A stretch of DNA of 59,097 nt from an uncultured Pelagibacteraceae bacterium. GTDB lineage: Bacteria; Pseudomonadota; Alphaproteobacteria; Pelagibacterales; Pelagibacteraceae. Where the stretch lies: positions 1-59,097 of the forward strand of contig CABYFX010000002.1 in NCBI GenBank assembly GCA_902518395.1. Direction: 5' to 3'. Below, piece by piece: positions 19,591 through 27,617 of the stretch (its first letter is position 1; each line of letters begins with the position of its first letter). The notes below the pieces were generated by a model that saw nothing but the letters and a program-made list of their open reading frames with translations, ran no database searches and was not told where the DNA came from. The position numbers and the translations under genes were made by a program.

Positions 19591-20496
19591 TTAATTTAAA
19601 CCTATAAATCTTCTATTAGACTGCATAATGAGGCTGTAGTAAAAAATTGACATAAAAATAAAAAATCCACCAATAATAGTATTCGTAGATGGGACTTCAT
19701 TAATTCCCATCCATGGTAACCACACCCAGAATATTCCACCGATTACCTCAGTAAGTGAGAGTAAAGTTAGATCAGCTGCTGGAATATTTTTTGATCCAAT
19801 TGAATACAAAATCAAACCCATACATACTAGAGTTCCATGAGTAGCAAATAAGGCTTCATTTTTTCCAGTAGATAAAAAATTAGCATCGTTCGACATCAGC
19901 ATTACAGCAGAAAATATGAAACAGAAAAACCCCGCAAAGGCTACAGTAGTAAATTTTGGCGTTTCTTTTCTCCATCTAAGTGAAACAGAAAAAATTGAAA
20001 AACCTAATGCAGAAATAAGTCCAAACACTAGCCCTGGCAATGAATTTTTACCAGAATTGTCAAAAGCCATTATACATATACCCGCTGCTGCAACTACAAT
20101 CGCAATCCATACTGTTAATGAAATTTTTTCTTTTAAAAATAAAAATCCTAATAAGGCTGTTATAAATGGCATTGCCGCAAGACAAAGTAAAGTGATAGCT
20201 GCTGTCGTATTAGTAATTGACCATATAAATGTTATCATTGCGGTACCAAGACCAATACCTCCAATTAGACCCGATATACCCACTTTAAAATAATTTTTAT
20301 AAAACTCTTTTCCTTCCTCAAGGAACAAATACATATTTAGCAAAAGAAAAATAACTATTCCTCTAGTAAATAAATATTGCCAAGGAACTGTTTCCGGCTG
20401 ATCGATGTGTCTTACAACATATGGTCCAAATGACCAAAAAATACCTGCTATTAATACAATTGGAATGGCTACTTTAGGGTTTTTTAAGTTAAGCAT
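19591..20496 (-). CDS. DMT/EamA family transporter 2
   Basis: A ten-helix EamA permease of 301 aa. The first repeat opens with IPIVLIAGIFWSFGPYVVRHI and the second ends with LTLLSLTEVIGGIFWVWLPW. First gene of the minus-strand operon with the amidinotransferase and threonine aldolase, with a one-base gap. It is therefore a candidate exporter or importer of a substrate or product of that pathway, such as an amino acid or guanidino compound. That assignment rests on context alone. Confidence 0.82.
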   Translation of the reverse strand: MLNLKNPKVAIPIVLIAGIFWSFGPYVVRHIDQPETVPWQYLFTRGIVIFLLLNMYLFLEEGKEFYKNYFKVGISGLIGGIGLGTAMITFIWSITNTTAAITLLCLAAMPFITALLGFLFLKEKISLTVWIAIVVAAAGICIMAFDNSGKNSLPGLVFGLISALGFSIFSVSLRWRKETPKFTTVAFAGFFCFIFSAVMLMSNDANFLSTGKNEALFATHGTLVCMGLILYSIGSKNIPAADLTLLSLTEVIGGIFWVWLPWMGINEVPSTNTIIGGFFIFMSIFYYSLIMQSNRRFIGLN

Positions 20497-20574
20497 GTGC
20501 TATTTTTTTATTTAAGAAGTATGAAAATATAAATATAAATTTGTATAATAACAATCAAATAAATACTCAAATTA

Positions 20575-20970
20575 ATGGATATTAATATTTTAAAAATAGC
20601 TTCTGATACCAAAAACAATAAACATATTCATAACTGCACTCATACGATGAAATATAAAAGTCAAATTTGTGGTGATGAGATTGAAATTTTTTTAATTATT
20701 AAAGACAATGTTATAAAAGATTTCTCTTATCAATCTCAATCTTGCATATATTGCAATGCATCTGCAAATTTAGCTACAAAAAATTTTAAGAAAAAAAGTA
20801 AAGATAAAATTAAAAATTTTTTAAAATTATTGGACAAGTTTAATGATAAAGAAAATATTTCATTTCCAAGTGAATGGAAAGAGTTTAAAAAAATCTTTGA
20901 TAAAAAAAATTATGCAAGAAAAGAATGTTTAACGCTTCCAATAAAAGCTTTAAAAAAAGTAATACAATAA
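20575..20970 (+). CDS. IscU/SufU-like iron-sulfur scaffold protein
   Basis: A 131-aa NifU-N-terminal-type protein. The three scaffold positions are visible: Cys32 with Asp34 (ICGDEIE), Cys57 and Cys60 (SCIYCNASA) and Cys118 (ARKECLTLP). The final helix is the typical PIKAL segment. SufU/IscU proteins assemble or relay Fe-S clusters or sulfur. No isc or suf operon genes are adjacent; the following gene is an HPP membrane protein one base away. The upstream basic insert is Lys-rich. Function is inferred from the cysteine pattern. Confidence 0.75.
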   Translation: MDINILKIASDTKNNKHIHNCTHTMKYKSQICGDEIEIFLIIKDNVIKDFSYQSQSCIYCNASANLATKNFKKKSKDKIKNFLKLLDKFNDKENISFPSEWKEFKKIFDKKNYARKECLTLPIKALKKVIQ

Positions 20971-21432
20971 ATGAACAAAGATAAAATTATAAGATCCCTT
21001 TTAGCGTTGATTTTCACAACTATAACAATTGGTGTTCTCACTTTATTAACTTATAAAACTAATTTTGGACTTTTTTTAATTGCATCATTTGGATCCTCAA
21101 TGGTTCTTTTATATGGTTACCCAGAAAGTCCATTTGCGAAACCTAAAAATATATTATTTGGTCATCTAGTAACTTCAACAATTGGAATTCTATTTTATAA
21201 CTTTATCCCATTGCCAATTTATATATCAATACCTTTAGCGGTAGGTCTTGGTGTTGGATTGATGATTTTACTAGATGTAACCCACCCCCCAGCTGGAGGA
21301 AATCCTATTATAGTCATATTGGGCTCAGTATCGTTTGACTATTTGTTCTCTCCAATATTAACTGGATGTTTGATTATAATAGCCTTTGGAATTATTCTGA
21401 ATAAATTCGTTGCTAAAAAGAAATACCCCTAA
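20971..21432 (+). CDS. HPP family membrane protein
   Basis: A 153-aa integral membrane protein with about four or five helices. The family-naming motif is present in LLDVTHPPAGGNPIIV near residue 104, preceded by GYPESPFAKPKNILFGH near 50. HPP proteins have been linked to nitrite transport in plastids and cyanobacteria, but most bacterial members are uncharacterised. It starts immediately after the IscU-like gene, so the two are probably co-transcribed. I would not assign a substrate. Confidence 0.83.
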   Translation: MNKDKIIRSLLALIFTTITIGVLTLLTYKTNFGLFLIASFGSSMVLLYGYPESPFAKPKNILFGHLVTSTIGILFYNFIPLPIYISIPLAVGLGVGLMILLDVTHPPAGGNPIIVILGSVSFDYLFSPILTGCLIIIAFGIILNKFVAKKKYP

Positions 21433-21447
21433 TCAACTACTATTCGT

Positions 21448-21477
21448 TTGATTGATGTTCTAATTTTATGCTACACT
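21448..21477 (+). promoter_or_regulatory. Candidate sigma-70 promoter for formate dehydrogenase
   Basis: A TTGATT box, an 18-base spacer and a TACACT box lie about 55 bases upstream of the formate dehydrogenase ATG in a 99-base gap. The boxes are plausible but not perfect, and the background is A+T rich, so chance matches are common. Confidence 0.35.
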
Positions 21478-21521
21478 TTCTTAAGAAAATATCTATAGAG
21501 AGATTTTAAAACATAAATATT

Positions 21522-21529
21522 AGGAGAAA
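21522..21529 (+). promoter_or_regulatory. Shine-Dalgarno site of formate dehydrogenase
   Basis: The sequence TAGGAGAA lies a few bases before the ATG at 21532. Most genes in this window have no visible ribosome binding site, so this is a relatively strong one and suggests high translation. Confidence 0.6.
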
Positions 21530-21531
21530 AA

Positions 21532-22731
21532 ATGAAAGTACTTTGCGTATTATATGATGATCCAAAAGGTGGGATGCCTAAAAGCTACCCATTGTCAGAT
21601 CTTCCAAAACTAGAAAAATATCCAGATGGGATGACACTACCAAGTCCAAAAGGTAGAGATTTTACGCCTGGAGAACTATTAGGATGTGTATCTGGTGAAT
21701 TAGGATTAAGAAAATTTTTAGAGAGTAACGGTCATGAGTTAGTTGTAACAAATAGTAAAGATGGAGATGGATGTGAAGCTGACAAACATATCGTTGATGC
21801 TGATATAGTTATTTCTCAACCATTCTTTCCATATTATTTAACAAAAGAAAGAATTGAAAAAGCAAAAAATTTAAAAATTGCGATCACAGCAGGAATTGGT
21901 TCAGACCATGTAGATTTACAGGCAGCAATGGATCATAAAATCGATGTTGTAGAAGTAACATTTTGTAATTCAAGATCAGTTGCTGAGCACATAGTAATGA
22001 TGATTGTTTCAATGGTAAGAGATTATCACAACCAACACCGAATTGTTAATGAAGGTGGATGGAATATTGCTGATGCAGTTCAAAGGTCTTACGATGTTGA
22101 AGGAATGCACATTGGAACAGTTGCTGCTGGAAGAATTGGTTTAGATGCATTAAGAAAAATGAAACCATTTGATGTACATCTTCATTATTTTGATAGACAT
22201 AGATTACCTGAATCAGTTGAAAAAGAGTTAAATCTTACTTTTCATGAAACTGTAGAGTCTATGGTTAAAGTATGTGATGTTGTTACAATTAACTGTCCTC
22301 TTCATCCTGAAACAGAAAATTTATTTGATGATGAAATGATATCTAAGATGAAAAAAGGTGCATATATTGTAAATACAGCAAGAGGTAAAATTTGTAATAG
22401 AGATGCAATTGCTAAAGCTTTAGAAAGCGGTCAACTAAGTGGATATGCAGGAGACGTGTGGTTTCCTCAGCCAGCGCCAAACGATCATGTATGGAGAACA
22501 ATGCCAAACCATGGAATGACACCTCATACTTCTGGAACTTCACTATCTGCTCAAGCTAGATATGCTGATGGTGTTAGAGAAATACTTGAGTGCTTTTTTG
22601 ATGGTACTGAAATGAGAGATCAATATTTAATTGTCAAAGATGGACAGTTAGCAGGAATGGGTGCTCACTCTTACAGTAAAGGAAGCGCTACAGGCGGTTC
22701 TGAAGAAGCGGCAAAATATCAAAAAAAATAG
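21532..22731 (+). CDS. fdh: NAD-dependent formate dehydrogenase
   Basis: A soluble, metal-free dehydrogenase that oxidises formate to CO2 and makes NADH. It belongs to the D-2-hydroxyacid dehydrogenase superfamily, but the FDH-specific features are clear: the long N-terminal extension, the QPFFPYYLT segment, the SRSVAEHIVMMI helix, the cofactor region VAAGRIGLDAL, the QPAPNDHVWRTMP segment, and the catalytic His near residue 333 in TPHTSGTS. Length (399 aa) matches the Pseudomonas-type enzyme. It is preceded by a good ribosome binding site and a candidate promoter. In SAR11 relatives formate from C1 metabolism is oxidised for energy; this gene supports that. Confidence 0.93.
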   Translation: MKVLCVLYDDPKGGMPKSYPLSDLPKLEKYPDGMTLPSPKGRDFTPGELLGCVSGELGLRKFLESNGHELVVTNSKDGDGCEADKHIVDADIVISQPFFPYYLTKERIEKAKNLKIAITAGIGSDHVDLQAAMDHKIDVVEVTFCNSRSVAEHIVMMIVSMVRDYHNQHRIVNEGGWNIADAVQRSYDVEGMHIGTVAAGRIGLDALRKMKPFDVHLHYFDRHRLPESVEKELNLTFHETVESMVKVCDVVTINCPLHPETENLFDDEMISKMKKGAYIVNTARGKICNRDAIAKALESGQLSGYAGDVWFPQPAPNDHVWRTMPNHGMTPHTSGTSLSAQARYADGVREILECFFDGTEMRDQYLIVKDGQLAGMGAHSYSKGSATGGSEEAAKYQKK

Positions 22732-22748
22732 AGTTTTAAATACAAAAC

Positions 22749-22790
22749 ATTAAAGGTAAGCTATCATTAATCTAGATAGCTACCTTTAAT
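22749..22790 (+). promoter_or_regulatory. Hairpin overlapping the msrA start codon
   Basis: An inverted repeat of 16 bases with one bulged A: ATTAAAGGTA(A)GCTATC pairs with GATAGCTACCTTTAAT, with a nine-base loop. The right arm runs into the msrA ATG at 22789. There is no T tract after it on the plus strand, so it is not a classical terminator. It may end the formate dehydrogenase transcript weakly, protect its 3' end, or block the msrA start. Confidence 0.6.
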
Positions 22791-23367
22791 GAAAAAACTT
22801 TTATCAATAATTTTCTTTCTTATTTCTTCAACCAGCTTTGCTAATTCACCAAATTTTGAAAAAGCCTATTTTGCTGGAGGATGCTTTTGGTGTATGGAAG
22901 AATCTTTTGAAAATATTCTTGGTGTCTCAAAAGTTATCTCTGGCTATTCAGGTGGCACTACAGAAAATCCAACTTATAAAGAAGTTACATATGGAAACAC
23001 AGGCCATTTTGAGGTTATTGAAGTCATATATATTCCAGAAGTAGTTAGCTATGAAAAACTCTTAGAAGAATTCTGGGTAAACATTGATCCATTTGATGCT
23101 GTAGGACAATTTTGTGACAAGGGATATAGTTATAGATCAGTGGCATTTTATCAAAATGATAAGCAAAAAAACTTAATAGAAAATAGCATTAAGGAAATAG
23201 AAAAAAAATTCAAAAAAAAAGTAGTAACTTATGTAAGAAAATTTGATAAATTTTATATTGCTGAGGCTGTTCATCAAGATTATTACCAAATAAATTTTCT
23301 TAATTATTTAAGATATAAAAAAGGATGTAGACGCGAAGCAATATTAAATAGTATTTGGGGGTCTTAA
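22789..23367 (+). CDS. msrA: Peptide methionine sulfoxide reductase MsrA, exported
   Basis: It reduces methionine-S-sulfoxide in proteins. The catalytic motif GGCFWCMEE places the nucleophile at about Cys32, with the rest of the domain (SGYSGG, GHFEVIEVIY, FDAVGQFCDKGYSYRS) typical. Later cysteines, including one in KKGCRREA, could resolve the sulfenate. The first 19 residues look like a Sec signal peptide (hydrophobic IIFFLISSTSFA), so the enzyme should act in the periplasm. Its start codon lies within the right arm of a hairpin. Confidence 0.93.
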   Translation: MKKLLSIIFFLISSTSFANSPNFEKAYFAGGCFWCMEESFENILGVSKVISGYSGGTTENPTYKEVTYGNTGHFEVIEVIYIPEVVSYEKLLEEFWVNIDPFDAVGQFCDKGYSYRSVAFYQNDKQKNLIENSIKEIEKKFKKKVVTYVRKFDKFYIAEAVHQDYYQINFLNYLRYKKGCRREAILNSIWGS

Positions 23368-23368
23368 A

Positions 23369-24376
23369 ATGTCTGTGGTTAGTAAATACGTATCTTTAAA
23401 AAATTATATTCCAACCGGCTTACCAAAAGAGACAGATTTTGAAATAAAATCAAAAGAAATATCAATTAATGATGAAAAAAATATTTTAGTGTCAAATTCA
23501 TGGATATCAGTTGATCCATACATGCGTGCAAGAATGACCGAGAGAAAAAATTATAAACCACCATTTAAAATTGGTGAGGAAATGGAAGGGTATGCAATTG
23601 GTAAAGTAGAACTCTCAAATGATAAAGATTTTAGTGTTGGAGATTTAGTATTTAGCAGTCTTGGTATGAGAGATAAGTTTGTTTGTAGTTCTGATGAACT
23701 AAAGAAAATAAAACCAATTGATATGCCAATACAGTCGTACTTGGGTCCACTTGGAATGACAGGGCATACAGCTTACATTGGACTTTTCAAACATGGAGAA
23801 TTGAAATCTGGGCAAACTATATTAGTCTCTTCTGCTGGAGGTAGTGTTGGATCTACAGTTTGCCAAATTGCAAAAAATCTTGGTTGTAAAGTTATTGCAA
23901 GCACAGGGTCTGATGAAAAAGTTGATTGGTTAAAAAATGAATTAAAAGTTGATCATGCTTTTAATTATAAGAAAGTAGAAAACCTTGTATTACATTTCAA
24001 GGAAATTTGTCCTGATGGTTTTGATCTTTATTTTGATAATGTTGGTGGAGACTTTTTAGAGTCTGCTATTTTCCAAATGAAAACTTATGGTCGTATTGTG
24101 ATTTGTGGAAGAATTTCACAGATGAATGCAACAAATCCTGGATCTGGTTTGAAAAATATGGCTTATGTTTTAGTAAAAAGACTCACAATTAAAGGATTTC
24201 TTATTTTTGATCACGATAATGAAAGAGAGCCATTTGAAACTGAAATGTCAAAATGGTTGGCGGATGGTAAAATAAAATTTAAAGAAACTATCTACGAAGG
24301 AATAGAGAATGCTCCAAAGTCATTTATTGATTTATTAAACGGTAAAAATATTGGCAAAATGCTTGTCAAAATTTAG
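23369..24376 (+). CDS. Zinc-independent MDR oxidoreductase (LTB4DH/curcumin reductase type)
   Basis: An NADP-dependent medium-chain reductase of 335 aa. The nucleotide motif SAGGSVGSTVCQIAKNLG lies near residue 155. The N-terminal WISVDPYMRARM segment and GLTGHTAY-like GMTGHTAYIG identify the prostaglandin/leukotriene-reductase branch, which reduces carbon-carbon double bonds of enones. No zinc-binding cysteines of classical alcohol dehydrogenases are present. It starts one base after the msrA stop, suggesting an oxidative-stress or detoxification role alongside MsrA. Confidence 0.85.
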   Translation: MSVVSKYVSLKNYIPTGLPKETDFEIKSKEISINDEKNILVSNSWISVDPYMRARMTERKNYKPPFKIGEEMEGYAIGKVELSNDKDFSVGDLVFSSLGMRDKFVCSSDELKKIKPIDMPIQSYLGPLGMTGHTAYIGLFKHGELKSGQTILVSSAGGSVGSTVCQIAKNLGCKVIASTGSDEKVDWLKNELKVDHAFNYKKVENLVLHFKEICPDGFDLYFDNVGGDFLESAIFQMKTYGRIVICGRISQMNATNPGSGLKNMAYVLVKRLTIKGFLIFDHDNEREPFETEMSKWLADGKIKFKETIYEGIENAPKSFIDLLNGKNIGKMLVKI

Positions 24377-24409
24377 TTTAGAAATTTTGTGACTTAAAAT
24401 CCTCAATAA

Positions 24410-25258
24410 ATGATTAAAACATTTCCTTTACTATTTATATTGCTATGGTCATCTGCATTCATCTCAGGTGATATTATAGTTCAGAATGCATCACCTTTTG
24501 CAGCACTTGCTTTTAGATTTGGAATTGTGACTATAGGTTTCTTCTTATTCTCATTACTTAAAAAAGAGATAATTTTTACAAAATTTAGATATATATTAGA
24601 AAGTATAACTACCGGTGTATTGTTTCATGGATTATATCTTGGTGGTTGTTGGTACGCTTTTCATGTAGGAGTTCCTGCAAGTGTTGTAGCATTAATTGTT
24701 ACTCTTCAACCAATCTTAACTAATTTATTATCAGGACCAATCTATAAAGAGGTAATAGGATGGAGGCAGTGGGTTGGTATTGTGTTTGGCTTTGTAGGCT
24801 CTTTGCTAGTGCTTGGAGTAGATTTTGGAGAAGAGTTTCCTAAAGATGGATTAGTAACTTGTTTTATTGCCCTTGCTGCAATCACTACAGGAACCTTGTG
24901 GCAAAAAAAACTAAGTGGCAACGTACCTTTATCAGTTAATAATGGATTTCAAGCTTTTGGGGGCTGTTCTTTTAATTTAATTTTAATATCAATATTTGAA
25001 ACTCCTTATATAAATTTTACAACAGGATTTTTATTAGGAATGACACATCAGATTATTCTAGTGTCGTTTGGAGCCTTTACAATTTTAATGTTTTTAATAA
25101 AAGCAGGTTCAGTAAGTAAAACTTCAACATTATTTTTTCTTGTCCCTCCTACAACAGCTGTAATGGCTTTTTTCTTTTTAGGAGAAAAATTATCCAATAT
25201 TGATATAGCAGGTTTTATACTTGCAACAATTGGTGTTTATATTGCTACTAGAAAGTAA
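24410..25258 (+). CDS. DMT/EamA family transporter 3
   Basis: A ten-helix EamA permease of 282 aa. The first repeat begins FPLLFILLWSSAFISGDIIV, and the second ends FFLVPPTTAVMAFFFLGEKL. It resembles the RhaT/YdcZ-like amino-acid exporter branch, though substrate cannot be read from sequence. Followed directly by a 59-aa membrane ORF whose GTG starts one base after this stop. Confidence 0.82.
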   Translation: MIKTFPLLFILLWSSAFISGDIIVQNASPFAALAFRFGIVTIGFFLFSLLKKEIIFTKFRYILESITTGVLFHGLYLGGCWYAFHVGVPASVVALIVTLQPILTNLLSGPIYKEVIGWRQWVGIVFGFVGSLLVLGVDFGEEFPKDGLVTCFIALAAITTGTLWQKKLSGNVPLSVNNGFQAFGGCSFNLILISIFETPYINFTTGFLLGMTHQIILVSFGAFTILMFLIKAGSVSKTSTLFFLVPPTTAVMAFFFLGEKLSNIDIAGFILATIGVYIATRK

Positions 25259-25438
25259 GTGAGAATTTTAAATTTTATAAAAAAATTTTATCGGCCTTTT
25301 GTGATAACTTATCTTTTTTTTTCGATTGGCATAAGTTTTTATCCATCCTTTGAATTTTATTCGTTTAAAGGACAATTATTGATATTAGCTGTATCTATAT
25401 TTAACGGAATACTAGGAGTTTATATTAAAAAATTATAA
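25259..25438 (+). CDS. Small membrane protein, 59 aa
   Basis: Just below the ORF-track cut-off. GTG at 25259 lies immediately after the stop of the DMT permease, and TAA is at 25436-25438. The protein has two hydrophobic segments (about residues 14-28 and 38-55) joined by a short loop with FYPSFEFYSFKGQ and a basic C-terminus. It overlaps the convergent FAD gene by six bases. Without it there would be about 170 unused bases, unusual in this compact region. Family not recognised. Confidence 0.6.
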   Translation: MRILNFIKKFYRPFVITYLFFSIGISFYPSFEFYSFKGQLLILAVSIFNGILGVYIKKL

Positions 25439-26545
25439 AACGTAAGGTTCTGGTCTAGCATTACTTTTTAAAACCCTTTCTACATCAAAAACACTGATAT
25501 CTATTGATTGATAGCTACCTGTTGTAATCAATTCAGTTAAGGCTCTTCCAATACCTGGTGCCTGCATCAAGCCTCTTCCAGTAAAACCAGAAGCTAAATA
25601 AACATTTTCATATTTTGGATGTTTGCCAACAACTGCGTTGTTATCAAGTTTATTACAATCATAAAATCCTGCCCAACCACCAGTTAATTTAAGTTCTTCA
25701 AAAGCTGGAACTCTTTTTGCCAGAGCAGGCCAAACTAATTCCTCAAAATCATTCCATGCTGGTTCTAAATCTTTCGCATCAAATACAGATATAGGTGAAC
25801 CTGCTAAGAATTCTTTACCCTCTGGTCTCCAATATACGCCTGTTGTTAAATCTCCAGTTAATGGCATATCAGGAAAATGCTTTGGACATTTTACTCTGAA
25901 TACAGTGTGCTTTTGTGGTTCTACTGGAATATCTGACAACAATTCTTTAGTCCAGCAACCTGCTGCTGAAATAATAGTTTTTGCATTTATCTCAGACAAA
26001 TTTTTAATGTGACCTTTTAAAAATTCTGCACCTAACTCAATTGCTTTACTTTTTAAAGCACTATGGAACATAAAAGGATCAATCCAACCTTCACTTTTAT
26101 TATCAGTATATGTTGCTGTTTCTATACCTTCGTAATTAATGTATGGAAATATTTTATTTAATTCTGAACCTTTAATATTTTTTGTGCCTGCATTGCATTC
26201 TCTATGATTTTCTAATGCTCGGTATTGTTCTTCTGCATGTTCTGGTCCAAAAATTAAAAGGTATCCATTAGGAACCATGCTTGCTGTTGGATTTGGATTT
26301 TTTTTTGTTTTTAATAATTCTGGTATTTTAAAAATGAATTCTCTAGCAAATTTACCTAAAAGTATGTTCTCTTTTTGAAAAAATTGTCTTCTAAATCCAC
26401 CTAAAGATAAAGGAAATGAGGCAGTTTTATATGTGGGGTCTCTCTCTATTACTTTAACTTTTCTACCTTCCATTGATAAAAAGTAGGCAGTTGCAGCACC
26501 TATTATACCTCCACCAACTATGACAACATCATCCATAAACTTCAA
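25433..26545 (-). CDS. FAD-dependent oxidoreductase (DAO/sarcosine oxidase-like)
   Basis: A DAO-family flavoprotein of 370 aa. The dinucleotide fold is VVIVGGGIIGAATAYFLS at about residues 6-23, followed by KVIERDP. The C-terminal GLMQAPGIGRALTELI segment is the typical second FAD contact. The FPLSLGGFRRQF segment and GGWAGFYDCNKLDNN resemble sarcosine/dimethylglycine dehydrogenase or glycine oxidase relatives. Substrate is probably an N-methyl or small amino acid. No partner subunits are adjacent. The start is six bases from the next gene's stop. Confidence 0.85.
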   Translation of the reverse strand: MKFMDDVVIVGGGIIGAATAYFLSMEGRKVKVIERDPTYKTASFPLSLGGFRRQFFQKENILLGKFAREFIFKIPELLKTKKNPNPTASMVPNGYLLIFGPEHAEEQYRALENHRECNAGTKNIKGSELNKIFPYINYEGIETATYTDNKSEGWIDPFMFHSALKSKAIELGAEFLKGHIKNLSEINAKTIISAAGCWTKELLSDIPVEPQKHTVFRVKCPKHFPDMPLTGDLTTGVYWRPEGKEFLAGSPISVFDAKDLEPAWNDFEELVWPALAKRVPAFEELKLTGGWAGFYDCNKLDNNAVVGKHPKYENVYLASGFTGRGLMQAPGIGRALTELITTGSYQSIDISVFDVERVLKSNARPEPYVL

Positions 26546-26551
26546 TATATA

Positions 26552-27616
26552 CTATTTTCTTTGCATTAACCATAAAGCATCTTGGCTTAAAAAATAAATT
26601 TTTCCATTCGTCGGATGAACCTGAATATCTCTTATTCTTCCAATTTTATTTTTAAAAATAACCTCTTCTTTTACATTTGATAAGTCATCAAATATCAATT
26701 TTCTTAAGGATTTGTCTTTTAGCGAAGTGATCAAGGCATGACTATTCCACTCATAAAATTCTTTACCTTTATAAATAGTTATCGCGCTAGTTGCTATTGA
26801 GGGCACCCAATATTGAATAGCTTTTGTAAATCCAGGTTTCCATTTTGGGCCAATTGGAATTCCAGAATAATTGGTTCCTCCCCATCCTAAAATTTTCCAT
26901 CCATAATTTTCACCTTTTTTGACTTCTCCAAACCAATCACCACCTTTTGCACCGTGGTTACTCATGTAAACTTTTCCATCAAATTCAGATAGCGCCATCC
27001 CTTGAGGATTTCTAATTCCAATTTGATAAATTTCTGGCAACCAATCTACCATTCCCTCAAACTTTGGATTGTCTTTTGGTATACTTCCGTCTAAATGAAT
27101 TCTTATAATACTACCTGGATGCTTTGAGGCGTCTTGAGCAATCATACCTTGTCCTCTCTCACCCGCAGAAGCAAATATAAAATTATCTTTGATAACTAAT
27201 CTTGATCCAAAATGATAACCAGAATCTATCGGGGGATTTGCTTGAAAAATATTTTTAAAGTTTAATTTTTTCTTATTAAATTCTGCTCTTGCAATAGAGG
27301 TGCTAGTTTTATATCTACCTCTATCTTCAGTATATGAAATCCAAATATAATTGTCTTTATGAATAATATCTAATAAGCCTCCTTGACCATGGACAACAAA
27401 GTTAAGTTTATGACTAATTTCTTGAACCTCTCTAGATAAAATATTTACAATTTTTATTTTGCCACTTTTTTCTGTAACTATTATTTCATTACTATTAATA
27501 AAAGAGGATCCCCAAGGTGAATCTAGTTTAGCTAATTTTTCTAATTTAAAGTTTTGAGAGTATAAATTTGAGTTAAATATGAATAAAAAAAGTATAATGA
27601 ATATTATTTTTTTCAC
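26552..27616 (-). CDS. PQQ-dependent sugar dehydrogenase-like protein (GSDH family)
   Basis: A periplasmic six-bladed beta-propeller protein of the glucose/sorbosone dehydrogenase family. I place the start at GTG 27616, which gives a 354-aa protein with a Sec signal peptide (KKIIFIILFLFIFNSNLYS) and a one-base gap to the upstream SDR gene. The longer ORF from 27646 runs into the SDR gene. Conserved family motifs include HGQGGLLDI, GSRLVI, GIRNPQGMA, NHGAKGGDWFGEV and ENYGWKI. Bound PQQ is expected, but no PQQ biosynthesis genes are in the window. Confidence 0.85.
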   Translation of the reverse strand: MKKIIFIILFLFIFNSNLYSQNFKLEKLAKLDSPWGSSFINSNEIIVTEKSGKIKIVNILSREVQEISHKLNFVVHGQGGLLDIIHKDNYIWISYTEDRGRYKTSTSIARAEFNKKKLNFKNIFQANPPIDSGYHFGSRLVIKDNFIFASAGERGQGMIAQDASKHPGSIIRIHLDGSIPKDNPKFEGMVDWLPEIYQIGIRNPQGMALSEFDGKVYMSNHGAKGGDWFGEVKKGENYGWKILGWGGTNYSGIPIGPKWKPGFTKAIQYWVPSIATSAITIYKGKEFYEWNSHALITSLKDKSLRKLIFDDLSNVKEEVIFKNKIGRIRDIQVHPTNGKIYFLSQDALWLMQRK

Positions 27617-27617
27617 T

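Noticed and set aside
19916-20293. 125-aa plus-strand ORF
   Set aside because: Antisense to a clear EamA permease; reads as the mirror of its hydrophobic helices.
21433-21531. Riboswitch before formate dehydrogenase
   Set aside because: No conserved stem set seen; only a candidate promoter and ribosome site.
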